From assembly GCA_023301395.1 (NCBI GenBank), contig JALZUY010000171.1, positions 1-8,406 on the forward strand: a stretch of DNA of 8,406 nucleotides. Direction: 5' to 3'. This stretch comes from Nonlabens sp. GTDB taxonomy: Bacteria; Bacteroidota; Bacteroidia; Flavobacteriales; Flavobacteriaceae. Of the stretch, positions 1-6,733 are shown piece after piece. Position 1 is the stretch's first letter. Every line of letters starts with the position of its first letter. A program made the translations under genes and the position numbers. The notes below the pieces were generated by a model that was not told where the DNA came from, did not search any database, and worked only from the letters and a program-made list of their open reading frames with translations.

Positions 1-1738
1 GAATAAGAAGTGTTATCTATCACAACATTGTATTGACCCGAACCTGAAGGAAATCCTATTATATCTTTTGAAAGTGGTAAAACAGGGTAAGGATCAATAA
101 CTCTGTTTGCTGTATTGTCTTCACTGTAAACATAACCAGTAATAACTCCAGTACTTTCCACTCTATATGAACCATTATTTGGAAAATTAAATGTGTGAAA
201 ATCATCGGTATTGAGACTCACTGTTTGATCAAAAGCTCCGTTGAAATATATGTCTACATCTGCATTTTCAAATGCAAAAATTGTATATATATGCGATGGA
301 TCTCTACTTCCATTGAACAAGAATTGTCGTCCCGCCCAAGCAGGAACATTCCAAGCGATGTTTCCTTTTGACGTTGCTCCACCAGCTCCTCTTCTTCCTG
401 CAATAAATACTGGTTTAGTAGAAGTCATTGTATCATTTTGAATTGTTGATACTTGAAAGGTATCACCTTTATTGAATATTCCTTGTGATGCACCATTTAT
501 AAAAACCTCAGTACCATTCTCAAATGCAACAAACTTAGAATCAGTAGCTCCTCCAAGATTTAAAGCTGCGAAAGGACTACTCGTAAAAAATGGATGATTT
601 GGAAATGTCTTATCCGATGCCGAAGGTGAAGGTGATGAAAATGAACCATTATATGCAGTGACTCTAAAGTCATATTCAGTGCTCGCAGTTAAACCAACAA
701 TAGTTGCTCTAGTATCATTACTGATTCCATCATTATAAGTTATCCATGTTCCACTTGATGATTCTTTATATTCAATAATATAATCTGTGATTGCCGTTCC
801 ATTATCATTTGGTTCTGCCCAGCCAATTTCAATTTGAAAGACTCCAACCTCTGCTGGCTCAACAACCGTAATTTGATCAGGCGGATCAATAAAAGAAAAC
901 GGGGTACTCGATGATACCTCAGGTGAGATGTTCCCAGCTTCGTCAATTATTCTCACGGTAATAAAATAATCAGTATTACCAACATATGCTGCACTCATTC
1001 CATCAACACCATCAATTATTTGGTATTGAGTTACAGAGTTACCTCCAGGAATAAGAGTAAACGCCATTAAATTTCCTACATCGCCTGCGTCAAAACCATT
1101 TCCACCATCATCATCAAAACCAACTGCAATTTCATATCTGTTAATCGCATTACAATTATCATTTTGAGTATTACTCCATTCTGACCAGCACTGGTTGTAA
1201 AGGTAAGTCCATATTTTATCCATGTAGGTCGTACATCTGCAAATTTAGGATCCATAGATCCACTAGACAACAAATTAGTATCTGTGGCATCCCATATCTC
1301 AAAACGAACTTGAATTGGAATCTCATTTGAACCACATACATTTTGCACACCATCCAGTACATTCATAATCCAAGCACTAAATTCATAAGGTGTGTTCTCA
1401 CATAAACCATTAATAGGTGTTCTATAAAACTGCCCTGCATTGAATCCTGCATTTACAATTAACATTTTACCATTTGTGTTTCCTGTATGATCAGGAAATG
1501 AAAACCAACTACCCAACTGACCAGAATCATTAGAGATAGTATACTGACCGTCTTGTGGACCACTGTTAACATATTGATATGACGTTATCATTGGGGATAA
1601 TGCAGGTCCATTAGTAATTCCTGATCCAAAATCTTCAGTAAAAATCTCGGGCCCTAAAATTCCATCACAGAATTGTAATTGCGCTTCCGTTGAAGTATAA
1701 CAAAAAATAAATATTATAAATAATAGATGTTTTCTCAT
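1..1738 (-). pseudogene. Large secreted multidomain adhesin-like protein, frame broken, 3' end outside window
   Basis: Translation starts best at 1738 (MRKHLLFIIFIF...), giving a signal peptide ending near STEAQ; an in-frame ATG at 1756 would put extra residues before it. About 190 residues follow in one frame and resemble the jelly-roll/carbohydrate-binding-like domain at the N-terminus of large Bacteroidetes surface proteins (EDFGSG, SWFSFPDHTGNTNGKMLIVNA, YEFSAWIMN, FTTSAGQNGVILKMI). Near 1160 this frame turns to nonsense and stops at 1076. The frame shifted by -1 then stays open to position 1: an Ig-like stretch with an acidic DDDGGNGFDAGD loop and IIDEAGNIS, a clear FnIII domain (about 884-603: GWAEPNDNGTAITDY, TIVGLTASTEYDFRV), and a duplicated beta-rich module. 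The expected end of the first domain (a GNDxAIDDI-type strand) is missing, so I infer a small deletion with frameshift; a lost A in the run at 1162-1165 or a sequence error is the alternative. A T9SS sorting signal would lie off the edge and cannot be seen. Confidence 0.75.
120..545 (-). repeat. Two diverged copies of a beta-rich protein module
   Basis: Within the adhesin-like gene, the stretch about 545-387 (TDSKFVAFENGTEVFINGAS ... STKPVFIAGRRG) and the stretch about 302-120 (YTIFAFENADVDIYFNGAF ... STGVITGYVYSED) share the skeleton FxFEN-x-x-V-x-I-x-x-NGA, then N-x-x-D-x-F, then ST-x-x-V-I-x-G. The similarity is at protein level only. It suggests tandem duplication of a domain of about 60 residues, of a type often seen after FnIII domains in Bacteroidetes surface proteins and resembling IgGFc-binding-protein N-terminal domains. 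The family name is a guess; the repeat itself is visible in the translation. Confidence 0.5.
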
Positions 1739-1819
1739 GGTGAAAAGATAGGACACCTGCTTAATTCCACAACTAATTAGAATGATAATTTTATAAGAAT
1801 GAATTCATAAGATTAAGTT

Positions 1820-1925
1820 ATAATCAAAATTGATTATTTTAATACAGCATTTAAGATAGAATCTTCAAATTATAATCTAAGAACTCGATAAAATTATTCT
1901 AATTACTATCTTAATACTGTATTAA
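1820..1925. repeat. Nested AT-rich inverted repeats in the intergenic region
   Basis: The gene-free stretch 1739-1946 contains two palindromic structures. The first is ATAATCAA (1820-1827), a 2-base centre, then TTGATTAT (1830-1837). The second pairs TTAATACAG (1839-1847) with CTGTATTAA (1917-1925), and inside it TAAGATAG (1852-1859) with CTATCTTA (1906-1913), leaving a 46-base loop. That makes 17 paired bases with a short internal bulge. It lies between the start of the adhesin-like gene and the decayed HPF gene. No T-tract follows either arm, so a simple terminator is unlikely; a regulator site, an RNA hairpin or the scar of a small repeat element are all possible. AT-rich DNA produces such matches by chance more often than balanced DNA. 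Confidence 0.4.
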
Positions 1926-1946
1926 TCTAGGCTTTCAAAACAAAAA

Positions 1947-2221
1947 ATGTAAATAGATTTCAATTTCCAGCAAGTCTCAGAAAGTACAAACTACTGCAGA
2001 TAGTTATTCATGGATAACTAGAGTCGATGTTTTTTTACAAAATGGAAAACACAGGAACTCCCGATACAGGTATGATTGTAGGAGTAAGACTAAGAGCTCT
2101 AGCTCCTTGGTTATTTGCTGAGGAATCGCATGAAACATTCCGTGAGTCATTAGTTAAAGTTGTAAGCCAATTAAAAGCGCAGTTTTTGAAACGAAATTCT
2201 GAAATTATAAATCATGTTTAA
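1947..2221 (+). pseudogene. hpf: Decayed short HPF/RaiA-type ribosome hibernation factor
   Basis: Intact homologues bind the 30S subunit and drive ribosome dimerisation or inactivation in stationary phase. The C-terminal part is open at 2027-2221: TGMIVGVRLRALAPWLFAEE followed by HETFRESLVKVVSQLKAQF, matching the last strands and helix of the domain (a GP-x-LFA-x-E-x-x-x-TFEEA-type pattern). Upstream pieces lie in other frames: VQTTADSYSWITRVDVF is in the frame ending at the T7 run 2030-2036, where removing one T restores VDVFYKMENTGTPDTG. Before it, ATG at 1947 is followed directly by TAA, then IDFNFQQVSES, matching the usual first strand; one base change from AAA would explain the stop. About ten residues of helix 1 also look deleted. 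With a nonsense codon, two frame changes and a deletion, this is a pseudogene rather than a read error. The alignment is from memory of the family; the remnant 2027-2221 could in principle still be translated from its own ATG. Confidence 0.65.
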
Positions 2222-2285
2222 TTAAATAGTAAAATTGAATAAAGGAGCTTAAAAAAGACTTTGATAAATTGAAGTTTAATTAGTG

Positions 2286-2537
2286 CTAAGAACTAAGCTT
2301 ATTCATGACAACATCAACAGATTTAGAAACGGTTTGCATAGCTTCCATATCCTTTTCATCTAACATAATATCAAATACATCTTCAATATCCAGAGCTATA
2401 TCTACAAGGTGAGCACTATTAATTCCTAGGTCTTGCATTAAATGACTAGTTGGTTGTATTGCTTTAGCATCTACATCTTGTGGTAGATAGATTTTAACAA
2501 TCTCGTGTAATTTTTTTTGTACCTCTTCTTTATTCAT
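2286..2537 (-). CDS. Acyl carrier protein, pathway-dedicated
   Basis: This 83-residue protein has the size and helical layout of a type II acyl carrier protein. It would carry the growing acyl chain on a phosphopantetheine arm in the cytoplasm. The attachment site is Ser41 in QDLGINSAHLVDI; the usual DSL motif reads NSA here, a variant that in my recollection occurs in carrier proteins of Bacteroidetes secondary-metabolite clusters rather than in housekeeping AcpP. The recognition helix after it (DIALDIEDVFDI) keeps the acidic residues used to dock partner enzymes. The gene follows the ketosynthase by 26 bases on the same strand, so the two are almost certainly cotranscribed and the ketosynthase is the natural partner. 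It is followed 64 bases later by the convergent HPF remnant. The ATG at 2537 fits the usual N-terminus. Confidence 0.9.
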   Translation of the reverse strand: MNKEEVQKKLHEIVKIYLPQDVDAKAIQPTSHLMQDLGINSAHLVDIALDIEDVFDIMLDEKDMEAMQTVSKSVDVVMNKLSS

Positions 2538-2563
2538 TTATGTATTTTAAGTATTTCTATCTT

Positions 2564-3850
2564 TTACTTTTTATTCCAACGTTTCAACACCACAACAGCA
2601 TTCACATCACCAAAACCAAAACTAGCTTTTATAAGAACATCAATCTCCGTTTTAACTAAATCGGTTGGTATTTTATCTTGGGAATATTGAGTTGCGATTT
2701 CTGGATGTAATTCTGTAATATTCTGATTAGGAAAAACTTCTTGATATTTCAATTGCAGCAAGCTACCTACTAACTCAATGCTTCCTGCAGCAGCAAGGCA
2801 ATGTCCTATAGTAGACTTATAGCTATTCAAATACGGAACTTTGTTTTTTAAATTTAATGCCCGTAACCAGTTATCTACTTCATAACTATCTTTTCCTGTT
2901 GCAGTTACGTGACCATTAATAACATCAATTTGACTTCCTTGAATTTTTGCATCCTTTAGGGCTTGTTGTATGCATTGTTGGACAGCTGCTCCATTTGGTG
3001 CCGTCATGCTTCCACTAGCTCTATGACCGCCAGAATTTAGTGATCCACCTACAACTTCTCCATAAATGTTTGCTCCACGTTCTAATGCGCTTTCTAGCTC
3101 TTCTAGAATCATTGCTCCTGCACCACTTCCTGGTACAAATCCTGCCGCGTCATTTGAAAACGGTCTACTTGCTTGTTCCGGTTGATCATTATATTTAGTG
3201 GGTAAAATGCGCATAGCGTCAAAACCACCCCAAATATATGGCCCAGAATCACTTGTAGATCCTACCAGCATTTGCTTTGCATTTCCATAAGCAATACGTT
3301 CATAGCCCATGATAAAAGCTTCGGTTCCGGTACAACAAGCGCTAGAGTTACTTGTAACGAGGTTTCCAGCTCCTAATTCTCCAGATAGCCATGCACTTAT
3401 ACCACTAGTCATAGTTTGTATTACACTTGTACTACCTAATCTTCGTACACATTTATCATCAATAAGATTTATTGCTTCACGGAATTTCTCGCCACCACTT
3501 TGACCAGTTCCCATAATGATTCCAAAGTTGCTTAAAGCTTCTTCCTTATCAGCAATTTCTAATCCTGCGTCTTTAAAAGCATCTTTTCCAGCAATAACTC
3601 CATATACTAAGCCACTGGCTTTTAAACCTCTTAATTGTAAAGATGTGAAGTGTTTAGCTATTTGTTTATCAGTAAGTTGTGGTGTCCCAGACACACAACA
3701 ACCAAAGCTTAATTCTTCTAATTGCTGGTCAAACCGTAATCCACTTTTACCTGTTTGTAAAGCTTTGTGAAAATCACTGAGATTTGTAGCATTAGGTGCA
3801 ACAACACCTAGACCTGTTACTACTACCCTATTTTTAATTATAGATTTCAT
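2564..3850 (-). CDS. Beta-ketoacyl-ACP synthase II (FabF-like elongating ketosynthase)
   Basis: At 428 residues this is a full-length KAS I/II enzyme, which condenses malonyl-ACP with an acyl-ACP. The thiolase-fold core is complete: VVTGLGVVAPN at 9-20, the nucleophile Cys172 in SSACCTG, the first histidine His314 in INGHVTATGKD, and Lys345 with His350 in YKSTIGHCLAAAG. The Cys-His-His set is intact, so it is a working condensing enzyme and not a chain-length factor, which would lack the cysteine. The usual NAHGTST reads NGHVTAT, so the loop differs from housekeeping FabF. A GFGDVNAVVVLKRW end matches the GFGG-type C-terminus. It heads a two-gene unit with the ACP and is divergent from the Omp85 gene across 180 bases. 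I found no good promoter match for it in that gap. Its specific acyl substrate cannot be read from sequence. Confidence 0.93.
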   Translation of the reverse strand: MKSIIKNRVVVTGLGVVAPNATNLSDFHKALQTGKSGLRFDQQLEELSFGCCVSGTPQLTDKQIAKHFTSLQLRGLKASGLVYGVIAGKDAFKDAGLEIADKEEALSNFGIIMGTGQSGGEKFREAINLIDDKCVRRLGSTSVIQTMTSGISAWLSGELGAGNLVTSNSSACCTGTEAFIMGYERIAYGNAKQMLVGSTSDSGPYIWGGFDAMRILPTKYNDQPEQASRPFSNDAAGFVPGSGAGAMILEELESALERGANIYGEVVGGSLNSGGHRASGSMTAPNGAAVQQCIQQALKDAKIQGSQIDVINGHVTATGKDSYEVDNWLRALNLKNKVPYLNSYKSTIGHCLAAAGSIELVGSLLQLKYQEVFPNQNITELHPEIATQYSQDKIPTDLVKTEIDVLIKASFGFGDVNAVVVLKRWNKK

Positions 3851-3973
3851 ATTGAAACGAAGCTAGACATAAATTGAATTAAAAATAGCACAAGGCTTTG
3901 AACATTATTAATCATCACCAAGTTATCACGTAATCTTTATTCTTTTGTGAGGATAATTACTTTTTAATTATAG

Positions 3974-4002
3974 TTTGTTAAATGTATAAAAATGTAAATT
4001 TG
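3974..4002 (+). promoter_or_regulatory. Bacteroidetes-type promoter for the Omp85-DUF547 pair
   Basis: TTTG at 3974-3977, a 17-base spacer, then TAAATTTG at 3995-4002 fit the flavobacterial consensus (TTG about 33 upstream, TAnnTTTG about 7 upstream) with no mismatch. Transcription would begin near 4008-4010, leaving a leader of about 20 bases before the ATG at 4031. A small inverted repeat, ATAATTA (3953-3959) and TAATTAT (3965-3971), lies just upstream and could be a regulator site. The match is by eye and no start site has been measured. Confidence 0.6.
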
Positions 4003-4030
4003 ATTTATATAATAATTTAGAACTAATATA

Positions 4031-5296
4031 ATGATCAAGCAATTAACCATTGTAATCCTTTTATTTTCCTGTGGAATACTTAGTGCCCAAGATATTATCA
4101 TCAAGAATATAGAATTTGATGGACTTAAACGAACTAAAGAATCTTTTTTAAGAAGATTGGTAAAAGTAAAACCGGAAAGTAACTATGATTTAAAGATCAT
4201 CGAAACTGATGTAGAACGATTAAATAGGTTGCCTGGAATTGCAAAAGCTGTTTATAATCTCGATAAATCAAATCCTGCTGCTTACATTCTTACTTATGAA
4301 ATTATAGAAAATTTCACAATTATACCTGGAGTAAGAGCTGCCGAAGCTAATAATGGAGATTTTGCTTTTAGATTATCATTATTTGAATTTAACCTTTTAG
4401 GAGAAAATCAACTTATAGGAGGTTTTTACAGTCGCAATATCTTTGATTCTTATGGAGCTTTCTGGGAAGCACCATACTTATTTACTAATAAATTAGGAAT
4501 AGGTATCAACTATCAAAATAATGTACTTCGGGAGCCTGTTTTTTTTCCAAATGAAAATACAGTAAATTATACTGCAACTACTCAAACTGCTGAAGCATAT
4601 GCACTATATGAGCTTGATTTTCACAATAACTTTCAACTAGGACTACGCTATGCAAATCAAGAGTTTGATTTCATAGACGGTATTATAACTGCTGATGTTC
4701 CAGAACGTTTAACCGCACAAAAATGGAGTGTCTTAGGTGAGTATGAAAACAATCATTTAGATATCGATTATCAATATATTTCTGGATATCGTAATTTCAC
4801 AAGTGTAGAATTCATAACTGGTGGTGAAGGATTACTAAATGATGAACTTATAGCACAAACTGATTTTCAATATTTTAAGAAAGTAGGAAAAAAAGGGAAC
4901 TGGGCAAATAGATTACAGCTAGCTTATGCATCATTTAATGAATCTAGGTTTGCTCCTTTTACATTAGACAATCAATTGAATATTAGAGGTGCAGGTAACT
5001 CTGCCGGTCGTGGAACTGCAGAAATAACAGTTAATACAGAATACCGTCACACTTTATATGAAAAGGACTGGTTTGTACTGCAAAGCAATACGTTTATAGA
5101 TGCAGGTAGTTGGAGAAACCCTGGTGGAGACTTATCAGATTTAGTTGATGGAAGTACTTTAAAAGTAAATCCTGGAATAGGAATAAGATTTGTACATAAG
5201 CGTATATTTAACGCAGTAATACGATTCGATTACTCCATTGGAGTAGGTAACAATGCAACAAATGGCTTTGTTTTTGGAATAGGTCAGTACTTTTAA
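4031..5296 (+). CDS. Single-POTRA Omp85-family outer membrane protein (BamA/TamA-like)
   Basis: Omp85 proteins insert or secrete polypeptides, or occasionally lipids, at the outer membrane. This 421-residue member starts with a signal peptide (about 1-19, ending LSAQ), then one POTRA domain at about 22-95 (IIIKNIEFDGLKRTKESFLR, then DVERLNRLPGIAKAVYNL). The rest is rich in alternating polar and aromatic strands typical of a 16-stranded barrel. The conserved inward-folding loop is visible as NIRGAGNSAGRG at 317-328, with Arg319 equivalent to the RGF arginine, and the chain ends in phenylalanine (GIGQYF) as barrels recognised by the BAM complex usually do. BamA itself has several POTRA domains, so this is an accessory paralogue, not the essential BamA. 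The DUF547 lipoprotein follows after 20 bases and probably shares its transcript. Its cargo is unknown. Cys14 sits in LFSC, a poor lipobox, so I prefer signal peptidase I cleavage. Confidence 0.82.
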   Translation: MIKQLTIVILLFSCGILSAQDIIIKNIEFDGLKRTKESFLRRLVKVKPESNYDLKIIETDVERLNRLPGIAKAVYNLDKSNPAAYILTYEIIENFTIIPGVRAAEANNGDFAFRLSLFEFNLLGENQLIGGFYSRNIFDSYGAFWEAPYLFTNKLGIGINYQNNVLREPVFFPNENTVNYTATTQTAEAYALYELDFHNNFQLGLRYANQEFDFIDGIITADVPERLTAQKWSVLGEYENNHLDIDYQYISGYRNFTSVEFITGGEGLLNDELIAQTDFQYFKKVGKKGNWANRLQLAYASFNESRFAPFTLDNQLNIRGAGNSAGRGTAEITVNTEYRHTLYEKDWFVLQSNTFIDAGSWRNPGGDLSDLVDGSTLKVNPGIGIRFVHKRIFNAVIRFDYSIGVGNNATNGFVFGIGQYF

Positions 5297-5316
5297 ATTA
5301 AAATATTAATAACATC

Positions 5317-6219
5317 ATGAAAAAGTATATAACAATAGTAATTTTAGGGTTTATTTTGATATCCTGTGGTACAAAAAAGAAAGTAACTAATGAGAGTATT
5401 TCTACTACTCAAGAAATACCAATTGAAGTAATCGTAGCAGAGTCAAGTGAAATCAAGGAAGAAATAATCGTTGAAGAAGTTGAAATAGAAGTAGAAGAAG
5501 CTACCCCAATAGAAAACCTTCCACTAGAAGAACACATTACAGCAATAGACGATAGTAAACAAGACTTAATAGCCGAAAAATTTGACCATAGTAGTTTTGA
5601 TGTTATTCTTAAGAAATATGTGACTAAAGATGGTGTTGTCAACTATGCAGGAATTAAAAAGAATAGAAAATCATTAACAGATTACATAGCGAGCTTTAAA
5701 TCTACTGTGCCGACTAATTCATGGAATAAAGAAGATAAACTTGCTTATTACATGAATGCGTACAACGCAATGACTATAGACTTAATTTTAAGAAGTTACC
5801 CGTTAAAGAGTATTAAGGATATAAAAGGCCCATGGGATCAACGCTACTGGCAAATAGGTGATAAATGGGTGAACCTTGAGGAGATTGAACATAAGATTTT
5901 AAGAAAAATGAATGACCCACGTATTCATTTTGGTATTAATTGTGCTTCTTTTTCATGTCCTCCATTGTTGAATGAGGCATTCACCGCTTCTCTAGTGGAT
6001 AATCAATTAGAAAAACTGGCGATAGGATTTGTAAACGATTCTAAAAGAAATACTATTACAGAAGGCCAAGTTGAAATATCAAACATATTCAAATGGTTCA
6101 AAAAAGACTTTACAACTAATGGTGATATCATTGACTTTTTAAACAAATACAGTACTATAAAAATCAAGAATAACGCTAGAGTGCGCTATGCAGATTATAA
6201 TTGGGAATTAAACGAGTAA
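5317..6219 (+). CDS. DUF547 domain lipoprotein with acidic linker
   Basis: The 300-residue product begins with a lipoprotein signal (MKKYITIVILGFILISCG; lipidated Cys17). After a short KKK stretch comes a low-complexity acidic linker at about 32-72, mostly E, I and V, which likely spaces the domain from the membrane. The DUF547 domain fills about 85-290, recognised by DGVVNYAGIKKNRKSL, KLAYYMNAYNAMTIDLI, YPLKSIKDIKGPW, VNLEEIEHKILR, and the signature IHFGINCASFSCPPL with His204, Cys209 and Cys214. The biochemical function of DUF547 is not established to my knowledge; the conserved His and Cys residues hint at a thiol-based or metal-binding site. The protein probably faces the periplasm, since the residues after Cys17 lack the acidic surface-export pattern known in Bacteroidetes. 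It ends 17 bases from the convergent dehydratase gene. The operon with the Omp85 gene suggests the two act together at the outer membrane. Confidence 0.85.
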   Translation: MKKYITIVILGFILISCGTKKKVTNESISTTQEIPIEVIVAESSEIKEEIIVEEVEIEVEEATPIENLPLEEHITAIDDSKQDLIAEKFDHSSFDVILKKYVTKDGVVNYAGIKKNRKSLTDYIASFKSTVPTNSWNKEDKLAYYMNAYNAMTIDLILRSYPLKSIKDIKGPWDQRYWQIGDKWVNLEEIEHKILRKMNDPRIHFGINCASFSCPPLLNEAFTASLVDNQLEKLAIGFVNDSKRNTITEGQVEISNIFKWFKKDFTTNGDIIDFLNKYSTIKIKNNARVRYADYNWELNE

Positions 6220-6227
6220 TAAAAGGT

Positions 6228-6259
6228 TGATTCTTATTAAGACTCTTGTTTAAGAATCA
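6228..6259. terminator. Possible bidirectional terminator between convergent genes
   Basis: TGATTCTTA (6228-6236) pairs perfectly with TAAGAATCA (6251-6259) across a 14-base loop. The stem straddles the 17-base gap and the last codons of the dehydratase gene. Read on the minus strand it is followed within a few bases by CCTTTTATTA, a short T-rich tract, so it would serve the dehydratase better than the DUF547 gene. The stem is AT-rich and the T-tract poor, so the call is tentative. Confidence 0.35.
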
Positions 6260-6683
6260 TACCACTCACCCAACCTTCGGCAATTTTTTGTTCGTTTTCA
6301 TCTACCATTTGTACTAAGCATTTAAGCTTACCAAAGCGGAAGTATTCTTTCTTAGCACTCACCACAACAGCCGTTCCTGGTTTCACGAGGTTGTTAAACA
6401 CGATGTGATTCTCTGTAAAGACAAATTGTACAGTTTCTTTACTATCCTGTAATAGATGAGAACCTAAACAAGCTAATCCTATTTGTGCCATACATTCTAT
6501 AAGAATAACTCCAGGCGTTATTGGGTTGTTTACAAAGTGGTGTCTGTAAAAGTATTCGTTTTCGCGGAAGCGGTACACGCCTATCACGTGCTCTTCATCC
6601 ATTTCTAGAATATGATCGACAAATTTGAATCCGTCACCATAAGGTAAATTAGCTACTATTTTATCAAATGGATCTAATAACAA
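6237..6683 (-). CDS. FabZ-like 3-hydroxyacyl-ACP dehydratase, TTG start
   Basis: This hotdog-fold enzyme would remove water from 3-hydroxyacyl-ACP to give trans-2-enoyl-ACP. It is 148 residues long, matching FabZ. LPYGDGFKFVDHI at 13-25 corresponds to the LPHRYPFLLVDRV strand, and the catalytic pair is His49 (HHFVNNPITPG) and Glu63 (LIECMAQIG), the same 14-residue spacing as in FabZ. The start must be the TTG at 6681-6683: the frame has a stop five codons upstream (6696-6698) and the next ATG (residue 28) would delete the conserved strand. It lies 50 bases after the reductase gene on the same strand and is probably the last gene of that transcript, ending against the convergent DUF547 gene. 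The partner carrier protein is probably the ACP encoded at 2286-2537. Confidence 0.88.
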   Translation of the reverse strand: MLLDPFDKIVANLPYGDGFKFVDHILEMDEEHVIGVYRFRENEYFYRHHFVNNPITPGVILIECMAQIGLACLGSHLLQDSKETVQFVFTENHIVFNNLVKPGTAVVVSAKKEYFRFGKLKCLVQMVDENEQKIAEGWVSGMILKQES

Positions 6684-6733
6684 TATATAAAGTTTTTATT
6701 TAACTAAAGCGTGTTAACTATTTATTAATAATA

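Noticed and set aside
241..946. Two short open frames at 241-441 (plus) and 740-946 (minus).
   Set aside because: Both overlap the adhesin-like coding frame, which is continuous here and encodes recognisable domains.
1738..1768. TTG-N19-TATCTTTT on the minus strand as promoter of the adhesin-like gene.
   Set aside because: Only a partial match, and it would place the transcript start at the start codon.
2250..2275. Terminator for the ACP gene: weak ACTT/AAGT stem followed by a T6 run on the minus strand.
   Set aside because: On the minus-strand transcript the stem has only four good outer pairs and two mismatches, so I do not call it.
3309..3770. Plus-strand open frames opposite the ketosynthase gene.
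   Set aside because: They lie fully antisense to a well-supported enzyme and show no domain or start context.
2564..3850. Ketosynthase as a chain-length factor (inactive KS partner).
   Set aside because: Cys172, His314, Lys345 and His350 are all present, and there is no second KS next to it.
3851..3960. Promoter for the ketosynthase gene, such as TAGCTTCG near 3860.
   Set aside because: One mismatch in the core and no upstream TTG at suitable spacing; transcription would also start at the ATG itself.
5409..5642. Minus-strand open frame of serine-rich sequence.
   Set aside because: It is the antisense shadow of the acidic linker in the DUF547 gene.
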